From positions 1 through 64,000 of the forward strand of contig WBMV01002843.1 of assembly GCA_013396655.1 (NCBI GenBank): DNA of 64,000 nucleotides, read 5' to 3'. Below the pieces are notes generated by a model, which ran no database searches, had not been told where the DNA came from, and worked only from the letters and a program-made list of their open reading frames with translations. This DNA is from Campylorhamphus procurvoides. Taxonomy: Eukaryota > Chordata > Aves > Passeriformes > Dendrocolaptidae. This document shows positions 1-14,617 of this stretch, one piece after another (position 1 is the stretch's first letter; each line of letters begins with the position of its first letter). The position numbers and the translations under genes were made by a program.

Positions 1-3000
1 TTAAATTAAGCATTTTAAGAGCAGTTACCGCTGAGTGATATCTAAGGCCTATATACCATAAGTCTAAACTTCTATATTAATATTTGCTTTATAAATTTCT
101 CAGGGAATTCTTGAGATGTGATATTCATAAGCAAGAAAGTTTATTTCCTGACTGTGCAAGTTGGTATTATTGCCTTAAGTCTGCTGTTATTTTTTCCTTA
201 TTTTGAACTGTGTTTTTTTCTTTATTTATATCTTTATTCCTCATCTGCTTCATTGTTCTTGAAAACAAGTGACCAGAAGCATACAACATACTCAGATCTT
301 ATGAGGGATTTAGAAACTAGTGATAGTATTTTCAGCTTCTATGGAAAATAAGGACCTGCCTACTGCCAGTGTTTTCTTCATGGCTGTATCACACTGGTGG
401 CTCATACTTCAATATGTTCTCCTGCCAGAATTTTATGTCCTCTTCTTTCAGAAACCTGGAATGTCCCAGGAATCTCTCACTGTTTGCAGAAAACTCTTAC
501 CCTTGAGAAAACAACCCCAAACCCCTGAAGTCTAAACTGCTTACTTTTTGGTTATGTTCAAATTTTCCCTAACTTACCATCCTTTAGCACACAGCTCTTT
601 TTCTTGATCAGTGCCTTCCCCCTTTGCCTCTGGGCTTTCTGGCTGCTGTCAGTGATGCTGACAGAAGACACTAATCCTTTCATTCCTTGCTCCTGTGAGC
701 AAATCAGCCTTCTCAGACTGCTATCTCTTGTACCAATCTGTTTTCCCATTTCTCATCTTCGTTTTGTAGTGCAATAGACTTTTTGCACGTTATTTATCCT
801 ATTTTAGTCAGTCTCATCTTCTACCCTGTTCTGCAAATATGTGTCCTCAGCACTTTCTCTTTGGCTTCTTGAGCAACAAAGTACTGTAAATCTTCTTTTC
901 TTTGTTACTGCTGCAAATTTCCCTCTGAAGTCATACCATCACCTCCAGCTCCCTCCAGTCCTGACGTTTTATTGAGCAATGCCTCAGGCATGGAGTCGAT
1001 TGTTTTTATATCTGTAGTCAAGTAGTGTCTACATCGTGCAGAGCTGAGTTCTACACCCATTCCTTTGCCTTGTTTCTGCAATTCTTCTTCAGTGTCTCCT
1101 TTGCCACAATAATTGTAGTCTCCTTTAGAGAATTCTGTCTCCTCCCCCAGCAAAATCTCATCCTGTGGCTCTTGTTCTGCTGTTCTCTGTTGGTTCCCAT
1201 AATTAATTGTTCTGTCCTCTTGTTCTAATACAATTCCCTTCAAGGGGACAAAGTGCCAAGTAGCTGCACAACTAGAGAGCTGCATCTATTTTGGGTTGTT
1301 TATTGTGCATAACAATGGATATCTTTATGCTCAGGAGCATAGGGAAGACTTTAATATCAGAATTTATGAAACTGGGGAGAAAATTATGTGTTTTCCCCAT
1401 TTATATCCTAATCTTGTAACAAAAAACCTCATTCTTTTAATTTTTCTTTTTTTTTTCCAGGGGAAAACTGGTGGAGAGTAAAGATTTCATAAACTCATGG
1501 AAGTGACTAAAAGAGGAATGGAGCCCATAAAACAAGCAGTACTTCTGAACTAAATAGATGTTTATGTATTGAGCCCTTGAATAAATAATTTTGAAATCAA
1601 ATTTTCATGGATCACGAGTAAGTTTTAGAGGAAAGACATATTCTTAGTGCCTTGTCATGGATTAAATGCTGGAAAACACTGAAAGTCAAAGGAGCATACT
1701 CACTGAAAGCTCTCTCTGCTCTGTCATTCCTAAGGTCCTCTAGTCTGTTCAAAGAAAACAACCAAAGGGAAACAAAAAGAACCCTGAATATAATTAGTAT
1801 CAGCATGTAATTATTCACATCAGACAGAATTCAGAGATAAAGACATAAACCACATTAATGCACTCTGAGAAAATAAGAAACTCTGTAGCAGATGTTACTT
1901 AGGTACAGCCCTCTAAACACATTTTGAGAGCAATTCCATTTGCGTATCAGAAATTGTTTGTATCAATAGAAAAAAGCAATATTAATAATATTTAATTATG
2001 AAGGGATCTAATACCAGGATCTTATTTTTCAATTTCAAGAGACTACTCCCATCTATCAAAGACGTGTATTTTACATATCTGGTTAACTTATGAATACCAT
2101 TTGATCCCACACTATTAAAAAGTTGCTTCTCTGCTGTCATGGTGCCTGAATCCATTACAATTCCACAGCCATTGCAGTTCCTCTTCTCCTTTCCTAGCAA
2201 CCTTGGCATAGAAGGCCAGGAAATCTGCTCTCAAGCTCCACCAGGTGTTCCCAGCAGCTCTCCCCATCAAGGTTTGAAGGCAAAGAGTGGGCTTTCTGTG
2301 TAGCTTTCCTTCCTCATCCAGAAAGGAAGGCAGTGCAATTACTAGATGTTTAGCTGAATCACATGGCTGAATGTCTACATGAGAGCCAAACCACATTTTG
2401 CAGATTGTTATGTCTTCAAGCTTTTATCTCATACAGCTAAAGTGCTTTCTTAGAAGTTTTGTGTTTAGATAGAGTTGGGCTGGATAAAGATTTTTTGCGG
2501 CATTAAAACTGGACTTTCTTTAAATATGTTTCTTATTTGGTTGTTTCCCTCTCCTCAAGAAATACAGCTTTCCCTATTTTTATTGTATAGTGACGACTGT
2601 CTTGTGCAGTATTATCCTACACAGCTTATTCTGCTGCTATTAGAGCAGTGTTGACCTTCAACAGTGTATTCTCAGTAATCAGCATGGCAGGAAACTCAGT
2701 TTAATCAGGTTTTGAATTTATATGTTCTTGGTTTGCTTAAGTACTTGTTGATTTGCTTTGACAGTCCTCTGGTAGCACTTCCTTCTCCTGTGTGCTCTTG
2801 CTAATTGGCATTTATGCCAGAGAGTAAAGTTTGCAATGTCTGTTTGCAAATTTTGCCAAAAGGTCACAGAGTCATTGCTATTCCACTCAATACCTTAAAG
2901 ATCAGAATTTGAAATGTAAGAAGTTAAATATTTCTTGGCTATAGACCTAAGAGTAAGTTTGTCCTAGGGGCAAAGAAAGATTTTATACCTTTCCAAAGAA

Positions 3001-5461
3001 ACTCACAGTAGCAGTGAAACCCAACAGAAGTGCTGCAATACTTAGGGCTAAATATTAAGAGTTGAATATAGGTATGAACATTATTAATTAAGAGCCTTCA
3101 TTTTAGTCTGTCTTCTTTCACCAATTTGAAAGTCACAGTCTCAGAGAATAAAACAACTCTCCATGACCGCAGGCCTCTGCCATCAACAGCTCTGCTTGAA
3201 AGAGGGGTGTCAGGTCCCTGTTTTTATGACTGAGAGACCAAGGCATCAAACATGTTGCTTACCCCTTGCCTGCCAATTTAGGATCTCTCTTAAGCAATAT
3301 TTGCCAGATGGCAGAATCCAGCCAGGAAAGAAAGGTTTTTTCTCTTTACATCCTTCCATGTGATGTCAGTCTTTTCAAGGTATCGGTTACCTCTTGACTT
3401 GTGAAAGGCCAACCCATCATTGCCTTGATACAAGGATATATGATATTAATGATAGGTTAGCTTGACAAAAACCATGGCTGATGTAGAGAAGACCCAAGTT
3501 TTGCTAGTGGCAAAATTAATTTAACTCAAATACATAGTAAAGTACATGTATATAGCAAAAAACTCATTTGTAGAGCACAGATGGTTAGGTTTGACCATTT
3601 ATCCCCAAACAACACCCCTTAGGATGCAATATGCAATAATTAGTTAAAAAGCCTTTCAGAATAAACTCTCCCAAATAAATAAGCAGTAGGAATAACAGGA
3701 GTTCGAAAATGTAAAGGACATTAATAAGACAAACAAAATAGAGCCAGAATTAGTCAGTGCTGAAGTTTGTTCTGCAAAATGCATCCTGATCTAAGGCAAC
3801 TTCCTGTAAATATTATTTGTGGTATTTTTATCATAGCAACAAATATCCAAAAAGGAATGAAAACACACTTAGGGATGAAACTTCTGTGCCTTTAGGGGTA
3901 GGATTTTCACATTTAAAACAGTATCAAACATGAAAACTTAAACAGCAAAGAAATTGTCATCCTGATGCATTAAAGTTGAACATTCTGAGACTATAAAACT
4001 ACTTGTCACAGGAGCAACTGCTGGACAAATAATACCTCAGCCTTAGGAAAATAGTCACCTTAAAGACTGTGAATGATACCATATGCTAATAGAGGTCTGA
4101 AACACACTTGTAATAGAAGACTAAAAACAGAAATGCAGTTCCCAAAATGACCAAGTAAGGCAGTATTTTCAGAGCATTTTTAAAAAGGAAAATTATGATC
4201 TGTGACCCTCTCTTACAGCAATATTTTTGCTGGAATTTACTGGATCCTGAAATAAAGAGGCAGGATGCAGTTTGAAACACTCTAGGTTTTCTCATGCTTT
4301 TAATCCTCTTTAAAGAGAGGAATGAAATCCTAATGTGTGTCAATTTCCATAGATTTACTGAAACCAATAAAGTTACTTTGATTTCCAGAAGTGCTGAGAA
4401 TTTGACCAAAATGTTAATCGGGGAAAACCAGATTTATTGAACAACTGAGGAAAGCAGCACACAGGTTATTGCAAACAGACCAATAGGGAGAAGGAAAGTA
4501 GAATCAGGATTCCAAGAAAGAAGAACGAAATATCTCTACTGTAGATTTATTTCATATAGAATAGGTATAAAAAGGGGAAAAATTGGAAAAGAAATTATTT
4601 CTGCTTTATGTTACTCTAAATCACTTATAAATAACAATGCAGTAGGACTTACAGGAATGGAACAATCATCCTTAGTCTCTTGTCTTTGGAGAAAGGAGAA
4701 GTGACTTCTGAAAAAGCTCCAATGTGTGAGCTACAGAAACCTCCCCCTCTCATGTACATTTTGAATGTACTTTTGTGAAATGTAACCATTATGAAATTGC
4801 ACAATGAATCACTTTTTTCTAAATGCAAGCAAGTTCTGAGTGCAATTCAGTAGCTGCCACTGTTCGAGGTTTCTTCTATTTGTTTATACGGATGATGGGT
4901 TTCCTTCATTTCTTGGCAGCCAAACCCAAACTGAACAGAGGAACGGGAGAGGTTGTGTGTTTGCAAAATAATGAGAGCTATTGCAACACTGAATTATATT
5001 AAGCTGGTTTCTGTATTGTAGCTGTCAAAAAAGCACAAGTGGTAGTCATAGCTCTTGAAAGTGCAGCACAGCACTCATCTGGAAAAGTTTAAATTTTCGT
5101 TCAGGAGGGGGGAGATGACTCTGTGAGTGAGAACAGTCATTTAGACAAAAGTAATTTTAAAAAGATTGAAAAAGTACTTCACAGGGATGTTAAAAGTAGC
5201 TGTATATAAAATAAGTAGCAATACTGTGAAGCCCAAATGAATCCCTGGGTGGTGCCTTCACTCTATAAGGTCTGTGGACCAACATTATTGACACACAAGT
5301 TGTCAAGTCAAAAGCAAGTCATTTTTTTGACAGTAATTGAGACATTATAAATGATTCTGATATGCTCATACAAGAGGTAAAATAAACTCTAAGAAATGAA
5401 ATACACGTTGTAAGTTTAATCCATGACCACATTGCAAAAAGCCAATCAATTCCATTAAATT
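1..5461. other. Unique AT-rich noncoding DNA
   Basis: No gene or recognisable repeat family is seen. The longest open frame is 126 codons on the minus strand (905-1285). It is acidic and hydrophilic, but its length is what chance gives in a window this size, and it has no convincing splice context or family resemblance. The block at about 4,850-5,060 has mixed composition with scattered CpGs and could be conserved noncoding sequence, but nothing in it can be named. Confidence 0.6.
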
Positions 5462-5490
5462 TATATATATATGTGTGTATATATATTATT
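5462..5490. repeat. TA/TG dinucleotide microsatellite
   Basis: A short alternating purine-pyrimidine run: (TA)n, then (TG)n, then (TA)n again. It is imperfect, about 29 bp long, and has no nearby gene. Confidence 0.85.
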
Positions 5491-8400
5491 TATAGAATTA
5501 TGATTAGTCTTGGTAAGTAAAAGAAATATTTGGGGAGATAATGTATTCTGCCAGAAAAATGGATACTTCTTACAAATTGGAAGTGCACATCTTCAGATCA
5601 ACATCAATAATAAAAACAGTCTTACTTTCAAATCAGGCTGCTTTCAGGAGCTCCCACCGAAATAAATGCCTGATTCAGCTGTAGGTAACTGGTTTAGTAG
5701 ATGTGCCACATCCACGTTGTGGTAAGGCAGAAGAGGAGGATAAGATCAGATCAGATTTCCCCATAGTATTTTTTCCAGGCAAGTTTTTTCATCACATTTG
5801 AATGGTAAAACTAGAAATCAGTCTTATGTGGTTCTAAACAAGGGCTCATACAGTGTTTTATCTGCCTCACAGTCATGGTGTCTATTTAAGAATAAAAAAA
5901 TTACTGTCAGTATTAAAAACTATCTATTATACTGTTTCCCTGAACATTACTCAGTTTGCTGAAGGCCATGTCACCCTGCTGTGCTCTGTAGGCTTTTCTT
6001 TGCCCTCCCACCACCTTACTGCTTCCTTGTCCTGAATGAAAGCACAACATTGCAAACTCCACTTTCTTGTCACTCAGAGCTAACAAAGTTTTGTTTTGGC
6101 AGATGTTCACCCAAATGCCGTGTAAGGTCCACAGGGTTGGTAAAGCTAGAAACAAATTCAGAAGTCACCAAACATATATGGCCATTCACATACAGCCCTG
6201 GCACCTTTTGGGCTTAAAGCCAAAACAGGCATCATGCACAAAGAGACACATGCCAGAATGCCACTGAAATGAAAGCAGTAAGGCAAATTCACAGGAATTA
6301 TCACAGATGAGTGCCAAGCTGCCACCTTCTTGGCAGTTTCTTAAACTTCCCTGACATGTTTGAAGATGTTAAGACTTAGCTTTATACTCATGTCTTTTGA
6401 CTGCATTCTCTATGACTTGCCACTAATAATAAATCCCTGTGCATTTCAGTGTGAGACCTCAAGAGGCCAAGGAACCAGCTGGCTCTGGCCATGTAAGCAT
6501 TTCCTCTTTGTTTGTTTGTTTAAACTTAACTGATGGCATTGGTTGCCTATTTCCACAAAGGGGACAAAGTCAGAACAAAATGAGGTTGTGTTTCACCTGC
6601 CTCATGTCAGAGTGAACACGCTCTTGCTACTTTCATAGAGTATACCAGCTCTGAAACCAAAACCAGAGTTGTCACAAACATCAGAGTTATGTAAACACTG
6701 ATTGTAAGGATTAAGATAGCACAATAGGTTCTTTCACCAGTGTTCCTTGTGCCCTCTCCACAGGATATGCAATCTGGATAATCAGCAGAGCTGAAATGTG
6801 TACACTGAAGAGTTTTACCCCTTCCTAACCCAATGCTATCATTTGGTTTACACTCGGACACTGAGCCTGCAGGTTGCTGTGTCTGCTCTTTTCCCACTGG
6901 GTTTTCTACCTTCTGCTTTCAGAGCCTGACCCACATTACTGATCTCTGCCTGTACAGGCAGACAGCAACAATTTCACATCAGGGTGGCCTTGCAGGAGCC
7001 ACCGTGTTGACAACCTGTTGTATATTAAAGTTTCTTTATGCAGCTTCTGGACACGGCAGAAAATCCTGTTGGAAGAATTATGTCACATACAGTGACTTTC
7101 CATTAGCCCGTGCTGGTGTCCTGTAGTTATCCCTGGTATCCCTTAGGGGCAATAGGCTGGGGTTACAGTTCTTACAGGTTTAAAACTAGGTACTTGTCCC
7201 TGATATGAATTAGAAGAGCCCACAAAAGTTGGGAATAGCAGCACTGACTGCACACAAGAGTCCTCTGGGCCTGATGTCTCCAACCACAGCCAGTTGTGAA
7301 TTCCAAAGGAACAGCATCCTGACTCCACCCTGATATATCCTTGTTTTCCAGTAAAGGAAAATGCATATAAAGCTTGTCAGATTTGGGCTAGCGTTTTCAC
7401 GTTTATAACTTCTTTAGCCTCTTCCCTCGCTGTTTATAAGCATAGATAAATATTTGCTTTTTAATTAACTTTTTGGAATTTTATGTAAAAGTTTCTTCTA
7501 CTTAAATATTTTTTCAGCTTACATTTCAATTTTTGACAGGCACTGTTGAGTTCTAAATGTAAAATATGATGGTAAATAATTAAAAAATGGAAAATGTTAC
7601 ATTAATTAGGCCTCTTCATAACATAATTGTCTGAAGAGCACTGCTTTTACAAGCCTGTATAACCTAAGGGAACACACTTTTCATTTTTTAGGTCAGCTTG
7701 AGTTTTCTAAAAGTCACAATGTCACTATCTTGAATAAATATACGTATTATTTTCAGGCATTACAATGGAGAAAATGCTGGCATTTACCCTTTTCCTGAAA
7801 ACAATTATTTTATTTCTTTGTGGTTTTGATCTATTTATTTTTGTTTCAGTTCAGTGGGCACTGTGAAAACATTTTCATCATTTGCAACAGCTATTTCAAA
7901 ACTGAGCAATGTAGTTGACAAAGAGAAAACAAACTTTCTTCTCTCTTATTTTTAAACTGTGAATTAAAAAAAAACATAGAAGAGATCTATCATTTACTGG
8001 TTCTAAATACCTGCGAGAATGTAACATATTTTTAAAATTACTTTTTACATCAGGGCAAGGACGAGTAGAATTCTTCAGAGCACATAGCAAATTTGCATCC
8101 GATAGACCTCAGTTTGTGTTCAGCTGAAGGGGTGGTAAATATCAGTTTTTTCTATTAGTTTCAGAAAGAGTCAGGCATTTCTACTCCTCAAATGCATAGC
8201 GTATTTTTCCCAAAGGTGCTTCCCTGTCCTTCAGAAAATCTGAGGGATACTAAGCAAAAACAAAGCCTATTGCTTTGAGAATGCTCCTTTTTTTCCTCCA
8301 TGTCAGAAAAGGTTTAGCTAGTCATATTTAACTTACACAAGACAGGATTCATATTCTTTGATCAGATTACTTCCATTTATCTTGTTCAGAGTGGTAGTCA

Positions 8401-9080
8401 AATTATCTACTAGTTTCTTGTTCAAAATTGTCCAAATGCACAGCACACAAATTGCATTATTGTCATTATAAGCTGTTCATCTTTAGTTGGATGAAAACTA
8501 CTAGAAAACTACTTTGTCCTCGCTATGGTCTGTGTATGCTGAACCTGCACACCATTTAAAATGAGACCTGAAATATTCATGTATCATCTAAATTATGCAA
8601 AATAATCTACAGGCAACCATAGAATCTTATGAATCTGAGATATATTTTCAGTTACATGAGGGCAGGAGATGAGTGGAGAGTTTGCCCTTCAAAAGTAAAG
8701 AAAAGAAGAAAGGAAAGACAGAAACAAAGAAGGAATTGCTTCAAAAGTAGAACATGAGATAAATTAAATTTAAGTGCTGGAAAGGAGAGCTACACTTTGT
8801 GTGTTGTGACTGTTTAGAGAGAATGCAAATGTTAACAGCAGGTACCCATTACAGGGTTTTCAGCTGGGTTTATGCCCATGCTCCTGAATGCCAGTGCAGA
8901 TTTTCAGGTGAAGAACCATCCTGCTCCTTAGAATCTCCTCTGGGCTCACACAGTGGAATTATTCGTAACAGATTGGCTACTTAACCAAATCCTTTGCAAT
9001 CAGAATCTCGGTGACACCCAAGCCAGGTTTCCATGGTCTGGAAACAGTGCATTGATTCATTAAGCAGTATCATATTACTA
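5491..9080. other. Unique AT-rich noncoding DNA
   Basis: Only short open frames of under about 100 codons occur, on both strands, with no recognisable protein. An A/G-rich low-complexity patch lies at about 8,690-8,740. No RNA gene or transposon was recognised. Confidence 0.6.
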
Positions 9081-9130
9081 ATGTCACAGACTAGAAGAGG
9101 CTTCTGGAAGTACAATTCCTACTTCCAAAA
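9081..9130 (-). mobile_element. Possible decayed CR1 3'-end fragment
   Basis: The + strand contains CACAGACTAGAAGAGGC followed by TTCTGGAAGT. This resembles the reverse complement of the avian CR1 3' terminus, in which an 'agaatcacagaa...ggaagagacctctggaggtcat' type sequence is common. Only about 45 bp can be followed and divergence is high, so it may be coincidental. If real, it is an old 5'-truncated copy. Confidence 0.25.
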
Positions 9131-11725
9131 CAGAACAAAATGTTGATTTTTATGGTTTGGGGTTTTTTAAAGATCTTTGCCTAAACAGAAGCAGGAGAGG
9201 AGGGAAATGGTGCTAGTCTCTAACTGTGTGGAACAGGATAATGAGGTGAGAAACATCTCTTCTGTATGAAACAAAATGAGCATAACTGCAGGCTCAAAGC
9301 CATAGACTATTAAATAATACTGTGTTTGTCTGGAATTGTTAATTAAAAAAAATAAATTAAAAAGTAAAATTATGTAGTTTCCAGACAGTATCTGCACAAA
9401 ATGGGAAGTCCCAGGAGCCTATATTTGTATGTAGCTGGGGAACATAACTGGTTAAATGGGAAAAATTGCAGAGCAATTATGGACTCAGAAGAGCACAAAT
9501 CATGCAAATCAGGGTTCTCTGCTGAAAAGTTTGCTTGAAGGTGAGACAAGAAGATGTGAAGAAAAACACACTTAGAATTCAGGAGAGAGGGAAAATACTT
9601 TCCAACATAAGAATTTAGCCAAGACATAAAGGCTAACAATTCTTCTTTTCAAAGAGTATTGTGAGACATAAACGGTCTGATGCACTGTTATGCTGCAGTA
9701 GAAACAATGACTTTCATAGCAGCCTGTGCTGTATGAGTTTAGTTGGAAGTTTTCTGATTCGTAGACTAGAGAACTGTTAATATCTGCATGACAAATGTAT
9801 TTTTAATATATAACTGTGCCCTTTTTTTATAACTAACAGAATTCATAAAAGTAACTGCTATTTCCATAGCTATTTTCCTTAAATCAATACACACAAACAG
9901 CTCTGTGAGGTCTTTTGCTCCCCCACAGTTACCTGCCTCTTCTTAAGGATATCTCAGGAACTTATGGGGCTCTGTGATCGTAATCAATCCAACAAAATCC
10001 CATGTTCCCTCTGAAAGGACTTCAGGAATTACTTTTCCCAGAATAACATCATTCAGGAAAGCTTTATTTCTTGGCTCAGGAAGCCACCATTGAATGCTGT
10101 GAAAGAGCAGGGATTCACAATGAGCCTGTGCTGAGTGCTGATATGACTGACAGCACTCCATCACCCTGCCTGGGAGTCAGTTGCCAGACAAAATGGATAG
10201 GAGCAGGATCTCAAGAAGTGGTAGAATGACCAAAAGGTTCTCTGCTGGAAGGTACAAAAGGAGTTTGCAATGAGTTAATGATGAGGCTCATTGGTAACAT
10301 ACAGACAGTGTCTGCCTCCGGTGCTTGAAAAACTTTCCCTGTTTGTCACAAAGCAGCAAAACCAGGGGAGGGCAGCTCTGCAGGGGTTGGGCAAAAGCAT
10401 TGCTGAGACTTTGCTGCCTATGCAATTTAATCCTTCCTGGCAGCTGAGCACAGAATCAAGGTAGTCTGCTATGAAGCTAAAGGTGGAAGGATTTTATGCA
10501 GCCCTTTCTTTACAAAAACACATTATGGTTCTGCATTATACCAAATGTTTTTAACGAGAACAAAAAAACAAAACCACCAACGGTGTCACAAGTGGATGAA
10601 TGGGACGAATTAATGAATTTTATGTATTGGTGGCATTTCAGTGATCTTTTTAAAAGTTAATTTTGATATAATGAGAATGTGAAGAAAAAAAGAAGATAAA
10701 TGTATGCATATCTCTGCAAATATACCTGCTAATATGTTTCAGTGAAATGACAAAAACACTTCCATTTCTTTGAAAGACATAAAAAAAAATAAAGAATATT
10801 AAATTTTCTTCAGATCCCCTGATGTGAGCAAGGGAATACACCAACATCTTTAAAACTTTCAAATTCAGCTGGAGAAACTTTCATTAGGAATAACATGGAA
10901 TTTAACCTAAATCTGTAGTTTCAAATCACATGGTAAAATATTCTAGAAACTTATGAGACAATGAAAAAGCCCGATTGTACTAGGAGTTGTTTATATTAAA
11001 GATTAATGTCAGGAAAAGCTTTTATTCAGCAATTTCCTTAATAATGACCTTCCACAACACCACTTAAGAGCATGACACAGCCCACAGACTAGCACTGCAC
11101 AGGAGCTAGTTCAGTGAATGCAGAAACACCAGCTGGTAGGAAAAGGATAAGGGGTTATTTGTAAGTCAATAGATTAATATCTTCTTTGAGTGCTTCCCTC
11201 TCAAATTCCCAAGGATCAGTGACTTCCTAACTTTTTGGTTATGGCAGTTTTTCTTCTAAATTATAGAGATAACTTATAGCAAAGTGCCCAGCAGAGATTC
11301 AGTTACTCAAAGTCATTTTGATAATAGAAGGCTGATCTGATTTCTGGAAAACTGGGAACTTTTGTTCCTAATTTTGGTAATGTTGTAGCTACCTTTCTGT
11401 TCTGCAGGGAGTGATAACCTCTGTGAGCTGGTCTCTGGAAACTGTTCTGAAACTTCTAACATCAGAATGTGCTTACTTAGCTTTTGTGCAGTAGTTTCTG
11501 AGACAGTATTTATTATGAATACTCTGTTAAAAGCAAGAAGAAGATAGGTGATCTAGAAAAACATCATCCAGTTCAAATTGTTATTGATGACTAAAGATTT
11601 AAAGAAAAAGATCTGTACAAAACTATGACAGAGTGCACAGCAATATATTCTCAGAGGTTGGAATCCCCTCAGATTTTTTCCTAGATTATTTTACGATGAT
11701 TTAATATTTTCAACTTACCTGCCTT
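9131..11725. other. Unique AT-rich noncoding DNA
   Basis: No gene, RNA or repeat is recognised. All open frames are short and interrupted, and composition is uniform and AT-rich. Confidence 0.6.
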
Positions 11726-11726
11726 T

Positions 11727-11803
11727 TTTTATTCTATTAGGAGGCACAACGTAGATGTTACACTGTTTTATTCTATTAAGAGGCACACCTGTGTGTTACA
11801 TCT
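11727..11803. repeat. Imperfect 39-bp tandem duplication
   Basis: The motif TTATTCTATTAGGAGGCAC followed by a less conserved GTTACA tail occurs twice at a spacing of 39 bp (ATTCTATTAG at 11,731 and ATTCTATTAAG at 11,770). The copies differ by several substitutions, so the duplication is not recent. No function is implied. Confidence 0.75.
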
Positions 11804-14617
11804 GGCTATACGTTACACCAGTTTTTAGATACCAAGTGTTATTGGGAAGGATGTTGTCTTTTTGTTTGTACCTTCACAGCTACATCATTCACTCTGTATA
11901 ATTATGAGAAACAGCATAAAATGAGTAATGTAAGAGATGATAAAGTAACAGCAAAAATACCAGATAAATAAACTTGCATAAACCATTAAAAGGGGTAGTG
12001 GTACGGATGTATTTAAAAATGTTCACTGGTTTTGGAAGCACACAGAATTGCTTCCAGAAGACATGAGAGTTCTTTTAAGTTATCAGGAAGGATTAAGGTG
12101 CTTAAACAGATAAGTCAGAATAGAAGCAACATTAGTGTGACCAGAGGGCAAAATAAGCGTGGTTACAGTGATAGTCCTGTGTCGGCATCTTGCTACATGA
12201 CTAATGCCTTTCTATATTCTTTAAGAGCAGCTGGGGAAATACTATAGTCAAAACAACACTGGCTGTATTTGAAATGCTCAGCATTAACTAGAGACTTGTG
12301 ATACATTTGGCTTTTCTACAGGCTTAAATCAGCTTAACTTGGTTCACATGTGCTACAGGTGATCATTGTGGAATAACTGGCCTGCAGTAACTTGTACCTG
12401 CCCAAGACAGTGACTCGTGACCTGCTCTGCCATTAACACATTTCAGGTATCACATCATCAGTGCCCTCTGAGAAGTGCCAGGACTTCCTTCTTTATATGA
12501 GAACACTGACAGAAGACTGAAAATATAGAAACAAAGAGTCAGGAAGTTAATAGTCCAGTGTGGAGATGGAATGTGATGCCAAAGATGGCAGAACTGTAAG
12601 CCAGAAAGAAGGATATGTAGACGTGGGAACACTATAACAAGGCCTGTGACAAGTAGGTCCATGCAGTCCTCCAAGTCACAGAGCTGGCAGACACCTGAAG
12701 CCAGCCAACAAGCAGCAATTACTGTGATCTCCTAGCAGTGATCTTGCCTGTTTTACCCCAGTCTCACATCAGCATACAGACAGCAATGGTAAGGAATTAG
12801 ACAGAAACAAGAAACAAAGCTTATGACAGCTGAGTCCCTCGGTACGGGCTGTATTCTTCATCTGTGCCATAAACAGCTGCTTCAATCCTCCTGACATTTC
12901 ATAGGCTACGTTGGTGGGACTTGAGGTCCAAATTTTCATTCATAGTCAGGAGGTCTATATTTTTATTGCTTTAAGTAAAAGCTAAGAGTCTGATGTTATC
13001 CCTCTGGCACTTTGCATGAAGTCATACAAAGCTGTTGGATAATCAAGGGCTAATTCAGTTTTGAGCTGATTAATTGGTTCCATGACTTCTGCAGAAAAGC
13101 AGCTGGAAGGCCAGTGGAAAAAATGAGCTCTATTTTTGGTATCAGCAGTTACACCCTCAGGACTGAAGAAGCTAAACAAGCTTCAATCAAAATTCATCGT
13201 AAATAAAATACGCCCTGTCCTAAGCAACAGCTTCACTGCCTTGACTAGCATGAGGATTATTCAGACTATTCCTGTTTGGCTTTTCTCCCTTGGATTTAGG
13301 CAGAGTGGCTTAACACGGGGATCTATTAATCATTTAATCATCAAGGGCTGGGCATGCTCCAGGGATCTTGGGAAGAAGGATGCACTACTGATAGTGGACA
13401 CAAAGGACAAAGAACTTCTGGGCCACAAGGCAGAGGTCTCAAGATGAGGGAGAAACTCATAAAGCCCACTCAGTACCTGTGTTGAGGAGCTCTGAAGAGT
13501 GCTAGAGAGGCTTGACACTTGCAAGGATTTTCCTCCAGTATTAAACACCCCCAAGGGTCAGGAGGTTTGGCCTCACGTGTGAAAGATCAGCCAGACATAG
13601 GTATTAGTTCCAAACAGGAGGGAAAGTCTGCTAGAACTTGCTGTGCCACAAATTAACTGTGAAAAATACCAGCCCTATTTACTATGTAATTCCAGTACAA
13701 GTGAACAACAAGGAATGGAAAAACCAAAGCAGAAAATGATCTAAGCTACGGGAAATGTTTCCAGGCCTTAAATTTGCTCTGTTATCTACTTGCTGAGTTG
13801 CAAAATAACACTAAAAGCTTTGCTGAAATTTCCTAAAATGTCATGTTTTTCAAGTGACCCCTACCTGACTCTCCAGTCTGCTCAGGGCTCCAGCAAAGTT
13901 CTGCATTGGCCGTGCCATCCCCAGCATGCTGCCTGATGGACCATCACTCAGAAGATAAGTACAGAATCTGAATCAGGAAATTATATTTTGGGACCTAGAC
14001 ATGGAAAAAAAAAGGTACATATAAGGTCACAATAAATTTCTGAGTGGCTTTCAGCCTGTTTATTAAGATCATTCAAAGCAGGAAGCTGCTGAAATTTCAG
14101 AAGTACCTTCTGCAACTTGCCTTTACATCTTCTAAATTAACAGGAAACACAAGATACATATTTTTAGAAGTGTTGTTTTTGATTAGATAATACAATCTAA
14201 TTTTTGAATGCTGCAATATAAGGGGGGCTCCTGCTGGAAAATGTATATTGTCAGTAAATGATAATTTTTTATGACATCTCATGACAACCATGGTGCATGT
14301 CTGACCAGCTCATTCCCCTTTCTAGTACCCTTCTACAGATGACACAATAAAACCTGTGGAATGGTTCCCAAAAATTGGAATGCTCTTCTTCTCTTTTATA
14401 ACTTTTTTCCCCTAGATTCACTTTCAAATCTTGCAAGAGTTGGGGCTTGACAAACGAGCAAATTTTTGTTCAAGCAACTGGTTTGTGCGCATAGCAAGAC
14501 CTTGAAGAGATACAGCAGAAAGTGAAAACGTGTTGACAGAACAGTTTATTTGGACATTAATAGTAGTATTTTTAATTAAAGGAGTCTTAATATAACCTGT
14601 GAGAAAAAAAATATGTG
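11804..14617. other. Unique noncoding DNA
   Basis: No gene is recognised. The part at about 12,990-13,220 mixes TAATTA-type and TTCATCGTAAATAAA-type motifs and could be conserved noncoding sequence. The open frame at 13,136-13,447 (103 codons, plus strand) overlaps this stretch and has no family resemblance or splice support. Confidence 0.55.

Noticed and set aside
905..1285. 126-codon acidic open frame on the minus strand
   Set aside because: A few frames this long are expected by chance in 64 kb. No family, no convincing splice sites and an overlapping open frame on the other strand.
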